Source of the DNA: Rhodospirillales bacterium | GTDB lineage: Bacteria > Pseudomonadota > Alphaproteobacteria > Acetobacterales > Acetobacteraceae | Assembly (NCBI GenBank): GCA_025352665.1 | Contig: JANXSM010000144.1 | Location: forward strand, 37,516-101,515 | Direction of reading: 5' to 3' | Length of the DNA stretch: 64,000 nucleotides | Part shown: in pieces, positions 26,365 to 34,897 of the stretch | How the letters are laid out: each line of letters opens with the position of its first letter | How positions within the stretch are numbered: the stretch's first letter is position 1 | Program-made: the position numbers and the translations under genes | Notes under the pieces: generated by a model | Told to the model about the DNA's origin: nothing | What the model saw: the letters and a program-made list of their open reading frames with translations, nothing else | Database searches by the model: none

Positions 26365-26463
26365 CGTTTGTTCTGCGCAGCACACGCCCACGGCGCCTTC
26401 ATGCCGGGCGGCGGGCTTGCGCGTGACATCGCGTCCAAACCGCAAGAATGGAACACCGGCCCC

Positions 26464-27645
26464 ATGCCACAAACAAATTTCGACGCCATTTTCACGCGCG
26501 TTTCTACCAGCGGCGCCGTCATAGAGGTTCCGGGCGCTCTGCTCGAAATCGCAATATCGGGCACCACCGGCACGTCTGCACCGGTCACCACGGCCAATCC
26601 GCTGCCGGTCTCGCTCGGCAACGCCGTCGCGCTGGCCGCGGGCACCGCCGCAATCGGCGGCGTCAGCCTGCGCGACGGCAGCAATCCCGCCAATGCCGCA
26701 ACCATCGCCGCCTTCCACAATGCGGACAACCAGGCGATCGCAGGCACCGGCTACGGCCTGCTGACCGGCGGCGTGGCCCAGCTGCTCAACAGCTCCGGCT
26801 ATCTCGACCGCGCCCGTGAAACCGGGTTCGACGGCATTCCCGCAACCGGCGTCGCCACGGGAACCCAGCAGACCCATCAGGCCTACGCCACCACCCTGGC
26901 CCAAAGCGTCACCGCCAGCGGATCGGCCCAGACCGTGTCGCTGGCAATGGTCTCCTTCACCGCCCGCGGCGCCACCCCCACCATCGCAGCCGGCGCGCAG
27001 CTGCTGGTCGACAGCGGTGCCAACCAAGAAGCCGTTTTCGTCACGGCAGTGAATACCGCGGCCAAGACCATCACCGCGATCTTCGCCAAATCCCACGCCA
27101 GCCTCGCGCCGGTACTGGGCTCGGCCTACAACCAAGCCAAGGACGCAACGCTTGGCGACGGCGTCAGCGGCGCCGGCATCTCGGCCGAGATCAACTATCT
27201 CTGGGACCCTGTTTCGGCCAGTTACTCTGCCGGCCGGGCGGCCACGGCCGACGCAGTCCCCCCGGCCACCATCCCCGCCGAAGCCACCATGGTGTTCAAC
27301 GGCAGCGGCTTCGACCGCGTCACGGGCAGTGCCGCCCGCGGCATGGACGTGAACATCCGGGCGTCCCAGCCGGTCTGCACCATCACTGAAACCTCGGCCA
27401 GCGTTGGCACCAACTCCACCATGCTGGTCGCAGCCGGCGCTGCCACCAAACGGCTTGAGGTCTTCAATATCAGTCAGACCGGCACGCTCTGGGTCAGCTT
27501 CCAGGGCACCGCGGTCGCGGGCCAGGGCTACCCGATCCTGCCGCTGTCCGGATATCTCTGGGTCTCAGGCTCGATCCCCCAGAACGCGCTGATGGCGATT
27601 TCCAGCAGCGGCACCATCGCCACCACCATTTGGGCGGGCAACTGA
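26464..27645 (+). CDS. phage-like or surface structural protein
   Basis: 393 residues, not firmly recognised. It is rich in Ala, Gly, Thr and Ser, has very few charged clusters and shows no signal peptide. It has beta-rich segments such as TSAPVTTANPLPVSLGNAV, EINYLWDPVSASYSAGRAA and a C-terminal sandwich-like part VFNISQTGTLWVSFQGTAVA, LPLSGYLWVSGSI. This composition resembles phage virion or tail-associated proteins. ATG 26464 is chosen because the open frame upstream crosses a terminator; ATG 26401 is possible. It ends 2 bases before the next gene, so the two form a unit inserted between the lipoprotein gene and lysA. No other phage genes are nearby. Confidence 0.55.
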   Translation: MPQTNFDAIFTRVSTSGAVIEVPGALLEIAISGTTGTSAPVTTANPLPVSLGNAVALAAGTAAIGGVSLRDGSNPANAATIAAFHNADNQAIAGTGYGLLTGGVAQLLNSSGYLDRARETGFDGIPATGVATGTQQTHQAYATTLAQSVTASGSAQTVSLAMVSFTARGATPTIAAGAQLLVDSGANQEAVFVTAVNTAAKTITAIFAKSHASLAPVLGSAYNQAKDATLGDGVSGAGISAEINYLWDPVSASYSAGRAATADAVPPATIPAEATMVFNGSGFDRVTGSAARGMDVNIRASQPVCTITETSASVGTNSTMLVAAGAATKRLEVFNISQTGTLWVSFQGTAVAGQGYPILPLSGYLWVSGSIPQNALMAISSSGTIATTIWAGN

Positions 27646-27647
27646 AC

Positions 27648-30600
27648 ATGCGCATCCTCCTCGCAGCTTTCCTACTCGGCTGGGCTGCCACCGCCGCGGC
27701 GCAGCCGATGCAGAACCCTATTTCGAGCATGGGCGCCAACCCGTCCGCCGCGCGCGCCGCCCTCGGTGCCCCCAGCGTCGTGGTCACCGATCCCGGCTAT
27801 GGCGGCGTGGGTGACGGCCAGAAAGGCTTCTTCTACGCCTCCTGGGCCAACACCGGCAGCAGCCTCTCGGCCTATACGCTGTCGGCCACCGTCTCGATCG
27901 CATCGGGCAGCAGCACGCTGACCTGGTCGGGCAACGACACTGGGGCGAGCTTCCAGCCAGAGGACGTCGGCAAGACCATCGCTGTTGCCGGTCTTACCTG
28001 GGGCGGCGGCAAGATCACCACCACGATCCGCAAATACGTGAGCGGTCAGAGCGTGAGCACGGCAGATACTGCCGACACGACGCTTGCAGCCGTCGCCAGC
28101 ACCCAGATGATCTGGCCCGCCTTCACCACTGGATATGTCGGCAAATCGATCTGGATCGACCGCGCCGCGACCGACACAGGCATCGTCTACCCGGCGTTGC
28201 AAACCTACGTGCCCGCACTCACCACCATCAACAGCGTCGCCAGCCCGTTCGCCGTCACCGTGGCTGCAGCACTCGGCTCGGCCAACGGTGGTGCCAATGT
28301 CACGGCCCAGCCGACGCGGATATGGTGGGGCACGGACAACACGGCTGCGATCCAGACAGCCGCTGTCGCCGCGGTCACCAGTTCGCCCTATGGCTCGCGG
28401 GTGTTTTTCCCCGCTGGCACCTACTGCGCCTTCGGCTTGGCGCCGCATTACCCCACCACGACAGGCCCCGGCACATCTGGCCAGTGGGAGGCGATGGGGA
28501 TGACCCAATGGATCGGCGGCGAAGGGGTGGACGACTGCTTCACCGATGCCGCCGGCGACCCGCTGCTGCGGCACGTCATTCCACAGTATTCGCCTCCGCC
28601 GCCGGCGCTCGCAGCCGGCGTGTTTGCCCCCCAGCACCTGCTGCGCCTGGCCGGCACTCCCACGCCGCTGACCGCGGTGTGGGGCGATTCGATGTGCACC
28701 GACCAGATCCAGCCTCCGCAGCCCGCCGCTCTCAGCCCGGTTCGCGCGATGCTCGACGCCATGCAGGCGCAGAACCCTAGCAAGGCCTTTCTCACCCCGG
28801 TCAACCGCTGCATCGGCGGCGCCACCTGGCAATGGCTCGACAGCCTGCCGAACGCCTTCCCGCAATGGTATTCGACCACCACCAACAGCTGGGAGAGCTA
28901 CGTCTCAAGCCTGACACCCCCGGTCTATGGTGCGACCAGCGCCAGCCCGGATGTGACGCTGCTGTTCAACAACGGCGGCAACGACAGCTTCCTCATCAGC
29001 GACAAGTCGCTCAACAGCGTCATCAACAAGACCCAGGCCTGGGGCACCGACGCCTACGGCAACCCGACCGACGTCATCCTGACCACTGCGGCGCCGGAAT
29101 CTCATGTCCGCGCCTTCGCGGGGGCCAATGGCGGCGACTACCCGTATTTCCAGAAGGCCCGCGAATTCGCCAACGGCCTGCAGCGCAGCACCGCCCGCTT
29201 CCGCGGCTTCGGCCTGTATGACGTGGCAACTCCGGGCGAGCTCGCCCTGTGGGGCTGGTCTGGCCAGACCAGCATGCTGCGCCATATCCCTGACCACCCG
29301 GCACAGGCGATCTCGGCCGGCACCCCCGCTATCATCCGCGACCAGGCACGCGACTTCCGCGCCGACCTTGTGCTGACCGGGGCCAGCGGCTCCGCCATCT
29401 GGGGCAGCGGCAGGGCTCTGGCGGTCCAGCTTTCCCCTAAGCGCGACAATATCCTGCAGATCTCCACCGATGCGAACGGCTACCTGACCCTCCAGTCCAA
29501 TGTCTGGGGCGGCAGCTGCACCGCCACCGCCTCGATCACCAGCGGCGCCAACGCGCTGACGGTCGCGGGTTCGACCACGGCGAACTTCACCTACAACGCT
29601 TCGTCCAAACTGAACTTCAGCGGCGGCGAGGGCTTCCTGGGCTTTCCCGGCACCGCGCCGGCACTTTCCCGTGGCATGCAGGTGCTGTTGGGCGGCACCA
29701 ACTACAGCAAAATCAACGGCGGCACTCTGCGCAGCACCATCGCTGACCTGTTCAACAGCAACAACCTGTTGTTGGCCGACACGCCACCCACCCCGATCGG
29801 CTCGACCGCGCAGAACCTCACCTATGGCGGTTGCATCTTCGTGCCAGACGATGCCGCGGCGCAGGCGGATATTGTGGTCGGTGGTGCCGGAGCCGGGGGA
29901 TCCGCGCTGACCACCAGGATCACCGGCTACACCTCCGCCGGTGCGGTCAGTCTGAAATCGGCCGCCACCACCACCTTGTCCGCCGCCTTGCAGCCGATCT
30001 TCATCGGCCACATCAGCCAGCCGCTGCTGTCCAGCAGCGTGCAGGCCGCAACCGACACCGGCGCCAACCCGGTGCTGCAGGTATCCATGACCGGCGACCA
30101 GGTCTATGTCGGCTACCAGCGTGCCACCGACACGATGTTCCAGACCGTCTTCCGCGGCCGTGTGATCCGCTATGGCGGGCCGTTCTACCCGCTGATCGCC
30201 ACCTCCGGCGGCAGCGGGGCGTTGACCGTGCAGACGAAGAACGTCTGGGTCGACCGGCCAGTGCTCACGCAGGCCACCGCCACCGCCGCTATGATGTACG
30301 GCAACACGCTCGATGGTAGTTTCGATACCAATACCGGCGGCAACGGCGTCAATCATCTGTCCGCCTATTTTTATGCCGCGGTGTTCCAGCCAACGGCGAA
30401 GGCGCAGAACTTCGCAGCGTCTGCCCCGAGGTTCGGGGCCGCCGCGAGCATCACGCCGGTAACGGGTTTCGCAGCCCAGGTTCCGCAGGGGGTCGACTCT
30501 TATCAAATGACCCCGGCTGCGACACTCGCCACGGGCACGCTGACCCTGCCCGCCAACTTCCCGCAAGGCCGCCGCCTCAACATCGCGAGTAGCCAGGCGG

Positions 30601-30719
30601 TCACCAGCCTCACCGTCAGCCCCAACGCCGGCCAGAGCATCACCGGCGCCCCCACCACGCTTGCCGCCAACGCCGCGGTCGCGTTCCTCTACCTCGGCAC
30701 GACATGGTACCGGCAGTAG
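27648..30719 (+). CDS. large secreted beta-helix protein with an SGNH-hydrolase-like segment
   Basis: 1023 residues. Sec signal MRILLAAFLLGWAATAAAQP. The N-terminal third resembles tailspike/pectate-lyase-3 domains: VVVTDPGYGGVGDG near residue 45, then TDNTAAIQTAAVAAV and SRVFFPAGTYCAFGL. The middle has SGNH-esterase-like blocks: GDS at 346-348 (VWGDSMC) and GGND at 443-446 (FNNGGNDSF). A clear DxxH block is not seen; IPDHP near 548 is the nearest. The C-terminal third is repetitive beta-rich sequence ending AVAFLYLGTTWYRQ, like phage tail-fibre ends. It may bind and de-acetylate a surface glycan. The combination of a secretion signal with tailspike-like architecture is odd. Confidence 0.6.
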   Translation: MRILLAAFLLGWAATAAAQPMQNPISSMGANPSAARAALGAPSVVVTDPGYGGVGDGQKGFFYASWANTGSSLSAYTLSATVSIASGSSTLTWSGNDTGASFQPEDVGKTIAVAGLTWGGGKITTTIRKYVSGQSVSTADTADTTLAAVASTQMIWPAFTTGYVGKSIWIDRAATDTGIVYPALQTYVPALTTINSVASPFAVTVAAALGSANGGANVTAQPTRIWWGTDNTAAIQTAAVAAVTSSPYGSRVFFPAGTYCAFGLAPHYPTTTGPGTSGQWEAMGMTQWIGGEGVDDCFTDAAGDPLLRHVIPQYSPPPPALAAGVFAPQHLLRLAGTPTPLTAVWGDSMCTDQIQPPQPAALSPVRAMLDAMQAQNPSKAFLTPVNRCIGGATWQWLDSLPNAFPQWYSTTTNSWESYVSSLTPPVYGATSASPDVTLLFNNGGNDSFLISDKSLNSVINKTQAWGTDAYGNPTDVILTTAAPESHVRAFAGANGGDYPYFQKAREFANGLQRSTARFRGFGLYDVATPGELALWGWSGQTSMLRHIPDHPAQAISAGTPAIIRDQARDFRADLVLTGASGSAIWGSGRALAVQLSPKRDNILQISTDANGYLTLQSNVWGGSCTATASITSGANALTVAGSTTANFTYNASSKLNFSGGEGFLGFPGTAPALSRGMQVLLGGTNYSKINGGTLRSTIADLFNSNNLLLADTPPTPIGSTAQNLTYGGCIFVPDDAAAQADIVVGGAGAGGSALTTRITGYTSAGAVSLKSAATTTLSAALQPIFIGHISQPLLSSSVQAATDTGANPVLQVSMTGDQVYVGYQRATDTMFQTVFRGRVIRYGGPFYPLIATSGGSGALTVQTKNVWVDRPVLTQATATAAMMYGNTLDGSFDTNTGGNGVNHLSAYFYAAVFQPTAKAQNFAASAPRFGAAASITPVTGFAAQVPQGVDSYQMTPAATLATGTLTLPANFPQGRRLNIASSQAVTSLTVSPNAGQSITGAPTTLAANAAVAFLYLGTTWYRQ

Positions 30720-30741
30720 CGGCCTCGCTCGCCACATGGCG

Positions 30742-30773
30742 CCCCTGCCCTCGCACGACGTAGGCAGGGGTTT
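30742..30773 (+). terminator. hairpin after the beta-helix gene
   Basis: CCCCTGCC (30742-30749) pairs perfectly with GGCAGGGG (30763-30770) around a 13-base loop, followed by TTT. It lies 23 bases after the stop and before lysA. Confidence 0.6.
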
Positions 30774-30832
30774 CGCCACCACCCGCATGCAAAAGCTGGA
30801 ACCGGGCCCCCGCGATGTCCTAGCATGGTGGC

Positions 30833-32155
30833 ATGTCCCAACCCGCTCCGCTGCACGCCCTCCCTGATCCCACCACCGCCGAGCTGATCGCAGCCCGGCC
30901 GATGCTCAAACTGCACACCATGGACGGGCTGCTGATGGAGGGCGTGCCTCTGCAGGCGGTCGCCGACCAGCTCGGCACGCCCGCCTGGGTCTATTCCGCG
31001 GGCACCATCCGCCAACGCCTGGCCGCCCTCACCGAAGCACTCGCGGGTCTCAACTGCCACATCCACTACGCCGTGAAGGCGAACGACCACCTCGCCATCC
31101 TCGACCTGATGCGGCGCGGCGGCGCGGGGGCGGACGTTGTCAGCGGTGGCGAACTGCAACGCGCCCAGGCCGCCGGGATCGCTGCCGACCACATTGTGTT
31201 CTCCGGCGTCGGCAAAACGGTCGCGGAACTGCGCTTGGCGCTGGCCGAGGATATTTATCAGATCAATGTGGAAAGCCACGCCGAGCTCGAGATGCTCTCG
31301 GCCGTCGCCGCCGCCATGGGGCGCACTGCACGGGTCGCACTGCGCATCAACCCTGATGTCGACGCCGGCACCCACGCCAAGATCACCACCGGCCGCGCCG
31401 ACAACAAGTTCGGCATTCCCTTCGATGAGGCCGCAGCCCTCTATGCCCATGCCGCTGCACTTCCGGGGGTGGAGCCGGTCGGGATCGCGCTGCATATCGG
31501 CAGCCAGATCCTCGCCATGGCGCCGTACCGCGCCGCCTACACCCGCGCCGCCGAGCTGATCCGCCACCTGCGCGCACAGGGACTGGAGGTTTCTCGCATG
31601 GATTGCGGCGGCGGCCTGGGCATCGGCTACGGCGACGAGGCCGGCGCCTCCCCGCAGGCCTTCGCCGGCGTGCTGCGCAACAGCTTTGCAGGCATGGGCC
31701 TGATCCTCATGACCGAACCCGGACGCTGGCTGGTCGGTCCTGCCGGCGTGCTGCTCGCATCCGTCGTGCTCACCAAGGGCCATGATCGCTTCATAGTGCT
31801 GGACGCCGCGATGAACGACTTGGTGCGTCCGGCCATGTACGACGCCTATCACGGCATCGTCCCGCTCGCCGCCGGCAACGCCGTGGGCGCTCCCCGTGAT
31901 GTCGACGTGGTGGGCCCGGTCTGCGAGACAGGCGACACCTTCGCTCGCGGCCGCGCCATGCCACTGGTCGCAGCCGGCGGCCGCGTCGCCATTCTGGACG
32001 CCGGCGCCTACGGCGCGGTGATGAGCTCCACCTACAACGCCCGCCCGCTCGCACCGATCGCGCTCGTGGATGGTGACCGGTGGGCGACAATTCGACCGCG
32101 CCAGGAGGTGACGGCCTTGTGGGCGGCTGAAACGATCCCTGATCTTACCGCATGA
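30833..32155 (+). CDS. lysA: diaminopimelate decarboxylase
   Basis: 440-residue PLP enzyme that makes lysine from meso-diaminopimelate. K82 in HYAVKAND is the PLP lysine. Other motifs are GADVVSGGELQRA, KFGIPFDEAAAL, ALHIGSQI, DCGGGLGIGYG (phosphate-binding Gly loop), TEPGRWLVGPAGVLL and GPVCETGDTFA (the Cys-Glu active-site motif, usually CESGD). ATG 30833 fits the family length. It overlaps the next gene's ATG by 4 bases. Its usual partner argH lies upstream, beyond an inserted segment. Confidence 0.96.
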   Translation: MSQPAPLHALPDPTTAELIAARPMLKLHTMDGLLMEGVPLQAVADQLGTPAWVYSAGTIRQRLAALTEALAGLNCHIHYAVKANDHLAILDLMRRGGAGADVVSGGELQRAQAAGIAADHIVFSGVGKTVAELRLALAEDIYQINVESHAELEMLSAVAAAMGRTARVALRINPDVDAGTHAKITTGRADNKFGIPFDEAAALYAHAAALPGVEPVGIALHIGSQILAMAPYRAAYTRAAELIRHLRAQGLEVSRMDCGGGLGIGYGDEAGASPQAFAGVLRNSFAGMGLILMTEPGRWLVGPAGVLLASVVLTKGHDRFIVLDAAMNDLVRPAMYDAYHGIVPLAAGNAVGAPRDVDVVGPVCETGDTFARGRAMPLVAAGGRVAILDAGAYGAVMSSTYNARPLAPIALVDGDRWATIRPRQEVTALWAAETIPDLTA

Positions 32156-34812
32156 CAGCGCACGACCGTCCTCCGATCGCGCCGCCGCCGGACCTGCCCA
32201 AAGGCCTGTCCGGCATGCGGCGCAGAGCCGGGGCGGTCCTGCTGTTCGAGCGTGCCTGGCCGGCCGTCGCTCCGGCGATCGGGGTCATCCTTGTGTTCGC
32301 CTGCGCTGCCTTGCTGGATCTGCCTTACCGGCTGCCGCCCATTCTACATGTTTTGTTGCTGGCCGGCTTCGCTCTGGCCCTTGTTGCCACGCTCGCCGAC
32401 GGCCTGCGTCGTGTCACCCGCCCGAACGGAACGGAAGCGGACCGCAGGCTCGAGGCGGACACCGGCCTGCGCCACCAGCCGCTCTCGGTGCTGGCGGATC
32501 AACCTGCCGCCGGCGGCGGGCCGCTGTGGGCCGCCCATGTCGAGCGCGCCCGCGCCCAGATCGGCCGGCTTCGCCTCAAGCCGCCGCGGCCAATGCTGGC
32601 GGCGGCCGACCGCCACGCCCTGCGCGCTTTGGTACTGCTCGGCTTCGTCGCCAGCCTCGTGATCGCAGGCCCTGACGCTGGATCCCGCCTGCAGCGCGCG
32701 TTCCAGCCGGGGTTCGTGCCGCCCGCGGCTCCGCCCGCACCGCTGTTGCAGGCGTGGGTCACGCCGCCGGCATACACCGGCATGGCACCAATCTTTCTCA
32801 AGGCCGAAGGTGGTGCGCTGGTAGCCCCCGCCGGCGGCAAGCTCACCGCCAGCCTCACTGGTGGCAGCGGCGAGCCCAGCCTGGTGCTGGGCTCCAAGAC
32901 CACCGCCTTCTCCCGGCTCGACGCCAGCAGCTTCCAGGTCGAACAGGACCTTACGATCGGCGGCCATCTCGTTGTACGCCGCAACGGACGCGACGTCGCC
33001 GCCTGGGATTTGACCGTGGTGGCGGATGTCGCGCCGGACGTCCATTTCCCCGAAAAACCGGGTGTGCAACGCGGCCAGCCCCCGCAGGCACGGCTGCCGT
33101 GGCAGGTCTCCCATGCCTATGGCGTCGTTTCCCTGCAGGCAGAACTCCGCCTGCAGGACCGGCCCGAGGCGCCACCCTTGGTGATCGCCATCCCGCTGCC
33201 CGGCAACGCGCTTAAAACCGCCAAGGGCGCGCGGGTGCAGGACCTCACCCCACACCCATGGGCGGGCCTGCCGGTGATCGCCCAGCTCGTCGCCCGCGAC
33301 GCTCCGGGGCTGGAAGGGCGCAGCACAGCCGAGATCTTCACCCTCCCGGAGCGCCGCTTCACCAACCCGGTCGCCCGGGCGCTGATGACGGTGCGCAAGA
33401 AACTCAGCCTCAAACCTCGCGATCGCAAACCGGCGGTGGATGAGATCAACCGCCTCTCCAGCCTGCCGGACGTGTGGGACGGCGACAGCAGCGGCTTTCT
33501 CAATCTGCGCGCCATCGGCAGCCTGCTGGCGCAGAACCGCGACGACACCGCCGTGCCCGACGCGCAGTCGCGTATGTGGGAACTGGCGCTGCATCTCGAG
33601 GAAGGAGCGGCCGATCGCACCGCGCGCGCGCTGGAAACCGCCCGGCAGGCCTTGAGAGACGCGTTGGAGGCGGAAAAGCGCGGCGAACCGCAGGACAAGG
33701 CCGAGCTCGATCGTAAGGCCCGGGACCTGCAGGAAGCCCTGCAACGCCGCCTGCAGGCCCTGACCGATCAGGCCCGCCGCGACCCCGGCAGCGAAGAGTT
33801 CAATCCTGACGCCCATCCGATGGACCGGCAGGACATGCAACGCCTGGCCGAGGAAACGCGCGAAGCCGCCCGCAACGGCGACAACGACACCGCCCGCGAC
33901 AAGCTCGCCGAGCTCGAGAAAATGATGGAAGCGATGCAGAACGGTCGCCCAGAGCATGGCAAAATGACCGAGCAGGAGCGTAAACGCGCGGAAAAGCGCG
34001 AGCGCGGCCAACAGCAGATGACCGTGCTACAGGATATGGTGCGGCGCGAAGGCGGGCTGCTCGACCGCACCCAGTCTCGCGGGCCCGCCACCGTGCCACT
34101 GCGTCGGCCGGACTCGTTCCAGTCTCCGCCACCCGCCGATCCGCAGGCCAGCGAACAGCGCGCCACCGATCAGAGGATCCAGCTGGCGCTTCGGCGCGCC
34201 GTTGGTGAACTGATGCAGCAATACGGCGACCTCACCGGCGACGTACCGCCCAATCTCGGTGATGCCGACACCGCCATGCGCGACACTGCGCAAGCGCTGG
34301 CCGACGGGCGCGACGCCGCCGCTGGCCAATCCGCCCAGAAGGCGATCGAGGCTCTGCAGAAAGGCGGCCAGTCCATGCGCCAGCAGATGGCGCAGCAATT
34401 CGGCCGTGGCCAGCAGGATGGCGATGAAGGCGCCGATCCCGGTGACGACGGCGACGGCCAGATGGACGGACAGGGCGACGGTCAGGGAGATGGCCAGGGC
34501 GACGGCAATGGCACCGGCACCGGGGGCCGCTACGGTACCCAGCGCGGCGACCGTCCCGGCGGCCAGCAGCCCAACCGCTCCGGTCCCGGCACCCGCCGCG
34601 TCGACCGCCTCGGCCCAGCCCGCGATCCGCTCGGCCGCCCACGCGGCGACGGCACGGGCGGGCTCGACGATGCCGGGGATGTCCAGGTCCCGGAACAGAT
34701 GGAGGAGGCGCGTACCCGCGCCTTGCAGGAGGAGCTTCGTCGCCGCGGCGCCGACCGCACGCGCAACCAGCAGGAGCTGGACTACATCGACCGTCTGCTG
34801 CGCCAGTTCTGA
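32152..34812 (+). CDS. TIGR02302/DUF4175 family membrane protein
   Basis: 886 residues. Three hydrophobic segments occur in the first about 180 residues (APAIGVILVFACAALLDL, LHVLLLAGFALALVATLA, ALRALVLLGFVASLVIAG). A central beta-rich part (AWVTPPAYTGMAPIFL) follows, then a long charged helical region with strong coiled-coil character (EKRGEPQDKAELDRKARDLQ, then AREAARNGDNDTARDKLAEL). A low-complexity stretch of repeated DGQG units around residues 760-785 precedes a conserved C-terminus, EELRRRGADRTRNQQELDYI. Genes of this family often follow lysA in alphaproteobacteria; the role is unknown, probably in the envelope. Confidence 0.85.
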   Translation: MTAHDRPPIAPPPDLPKGLSGMRRRAGAVLLFERAWPAVAPAIGVILVFACAALLDLPYRLPPILHVLLLAGFALALVATLADGLRRVTRPNGTEADRRLEADTGLRHQPLSVLADQPAAGGGPLWAAHVERARAQIGRLRLKPPRPMLAAADRHALRALVLLGFVASLVIAGPDAGSRLQRAFQPGFVPPAAPPAPLLQAWVTPPAYTGMAPIFLKAEGGALVAPAGGKLTASLTGGSGEPSLVLGSKTTAFSRLDASSFQVEQDLTIGGHLVVRRNGRDVAAWDLTVVADVAPDVHFPEKPGVQRGQPPQARLPWQVSHAYGVVSLQAELRLQDRPEAPPLVIAIPLPGNALKTAKGARVQDLTPHPWAGLPVIAQLVARDAPGLEGRSTAEIFTLPERRFTNPVARALMTVRKKLSLKPRDRKPAVDEINRLSSLPDVWDGDSSGFLNLRAIGSLLAQNRDDTAVPDAQSRMWELALHLEEGAADRTARALETARQALRDALEAEKRGEPQDKAELDRKARDLQEALQRRLQALTDQARRDPGSEEFNPDAHPMDRQDMQRLAEETREAARNGDNDTARDKLAELEKMMEAMQNGRPEHGKMTEQERKRAEKRERGQQQMTVLQDMVRREGGLLDRTQSRGPATVPLRRPDSFQSPPPADPQASEQRATDQRIQLALRRAVGELMQQYGDLTGDVPPNLGDADTAMRDTAQALADGRDAAAGQSAQKAIEALQKGGQSMRQQMAQQFGRGQQDGDEGADPGDDGDGQMDGQGDGQGDGQGDGNGTGTGGRYGTQRGDRPGGQQPNRSGPGTRRVDRLGPARDPLGRPRGDGTGGLDDAGDVQVPEQMEEARTRALQEELRRRGADRTRNQQELDYIDRLLRQF

Positions 34813-34897
34813 AATTCGCGCACAGGATCGCACCACTTTTTCGATTTAGTAACATTTGAGGTGCAAACTGCGGACTCACGTTCGAGCATCGCAGGCC

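Noticed and set aside
26329..26463. Upstream start for the phage-like gene
   Set aside because: The frame there passes through a perfect Rho-independent terminator.
32344..34011. 555-codon minus-strand frame opposite the TIGR02302 gene
   Set aside because: Shadow of a charged coiled-coil gene; no motif and no ribosome site.
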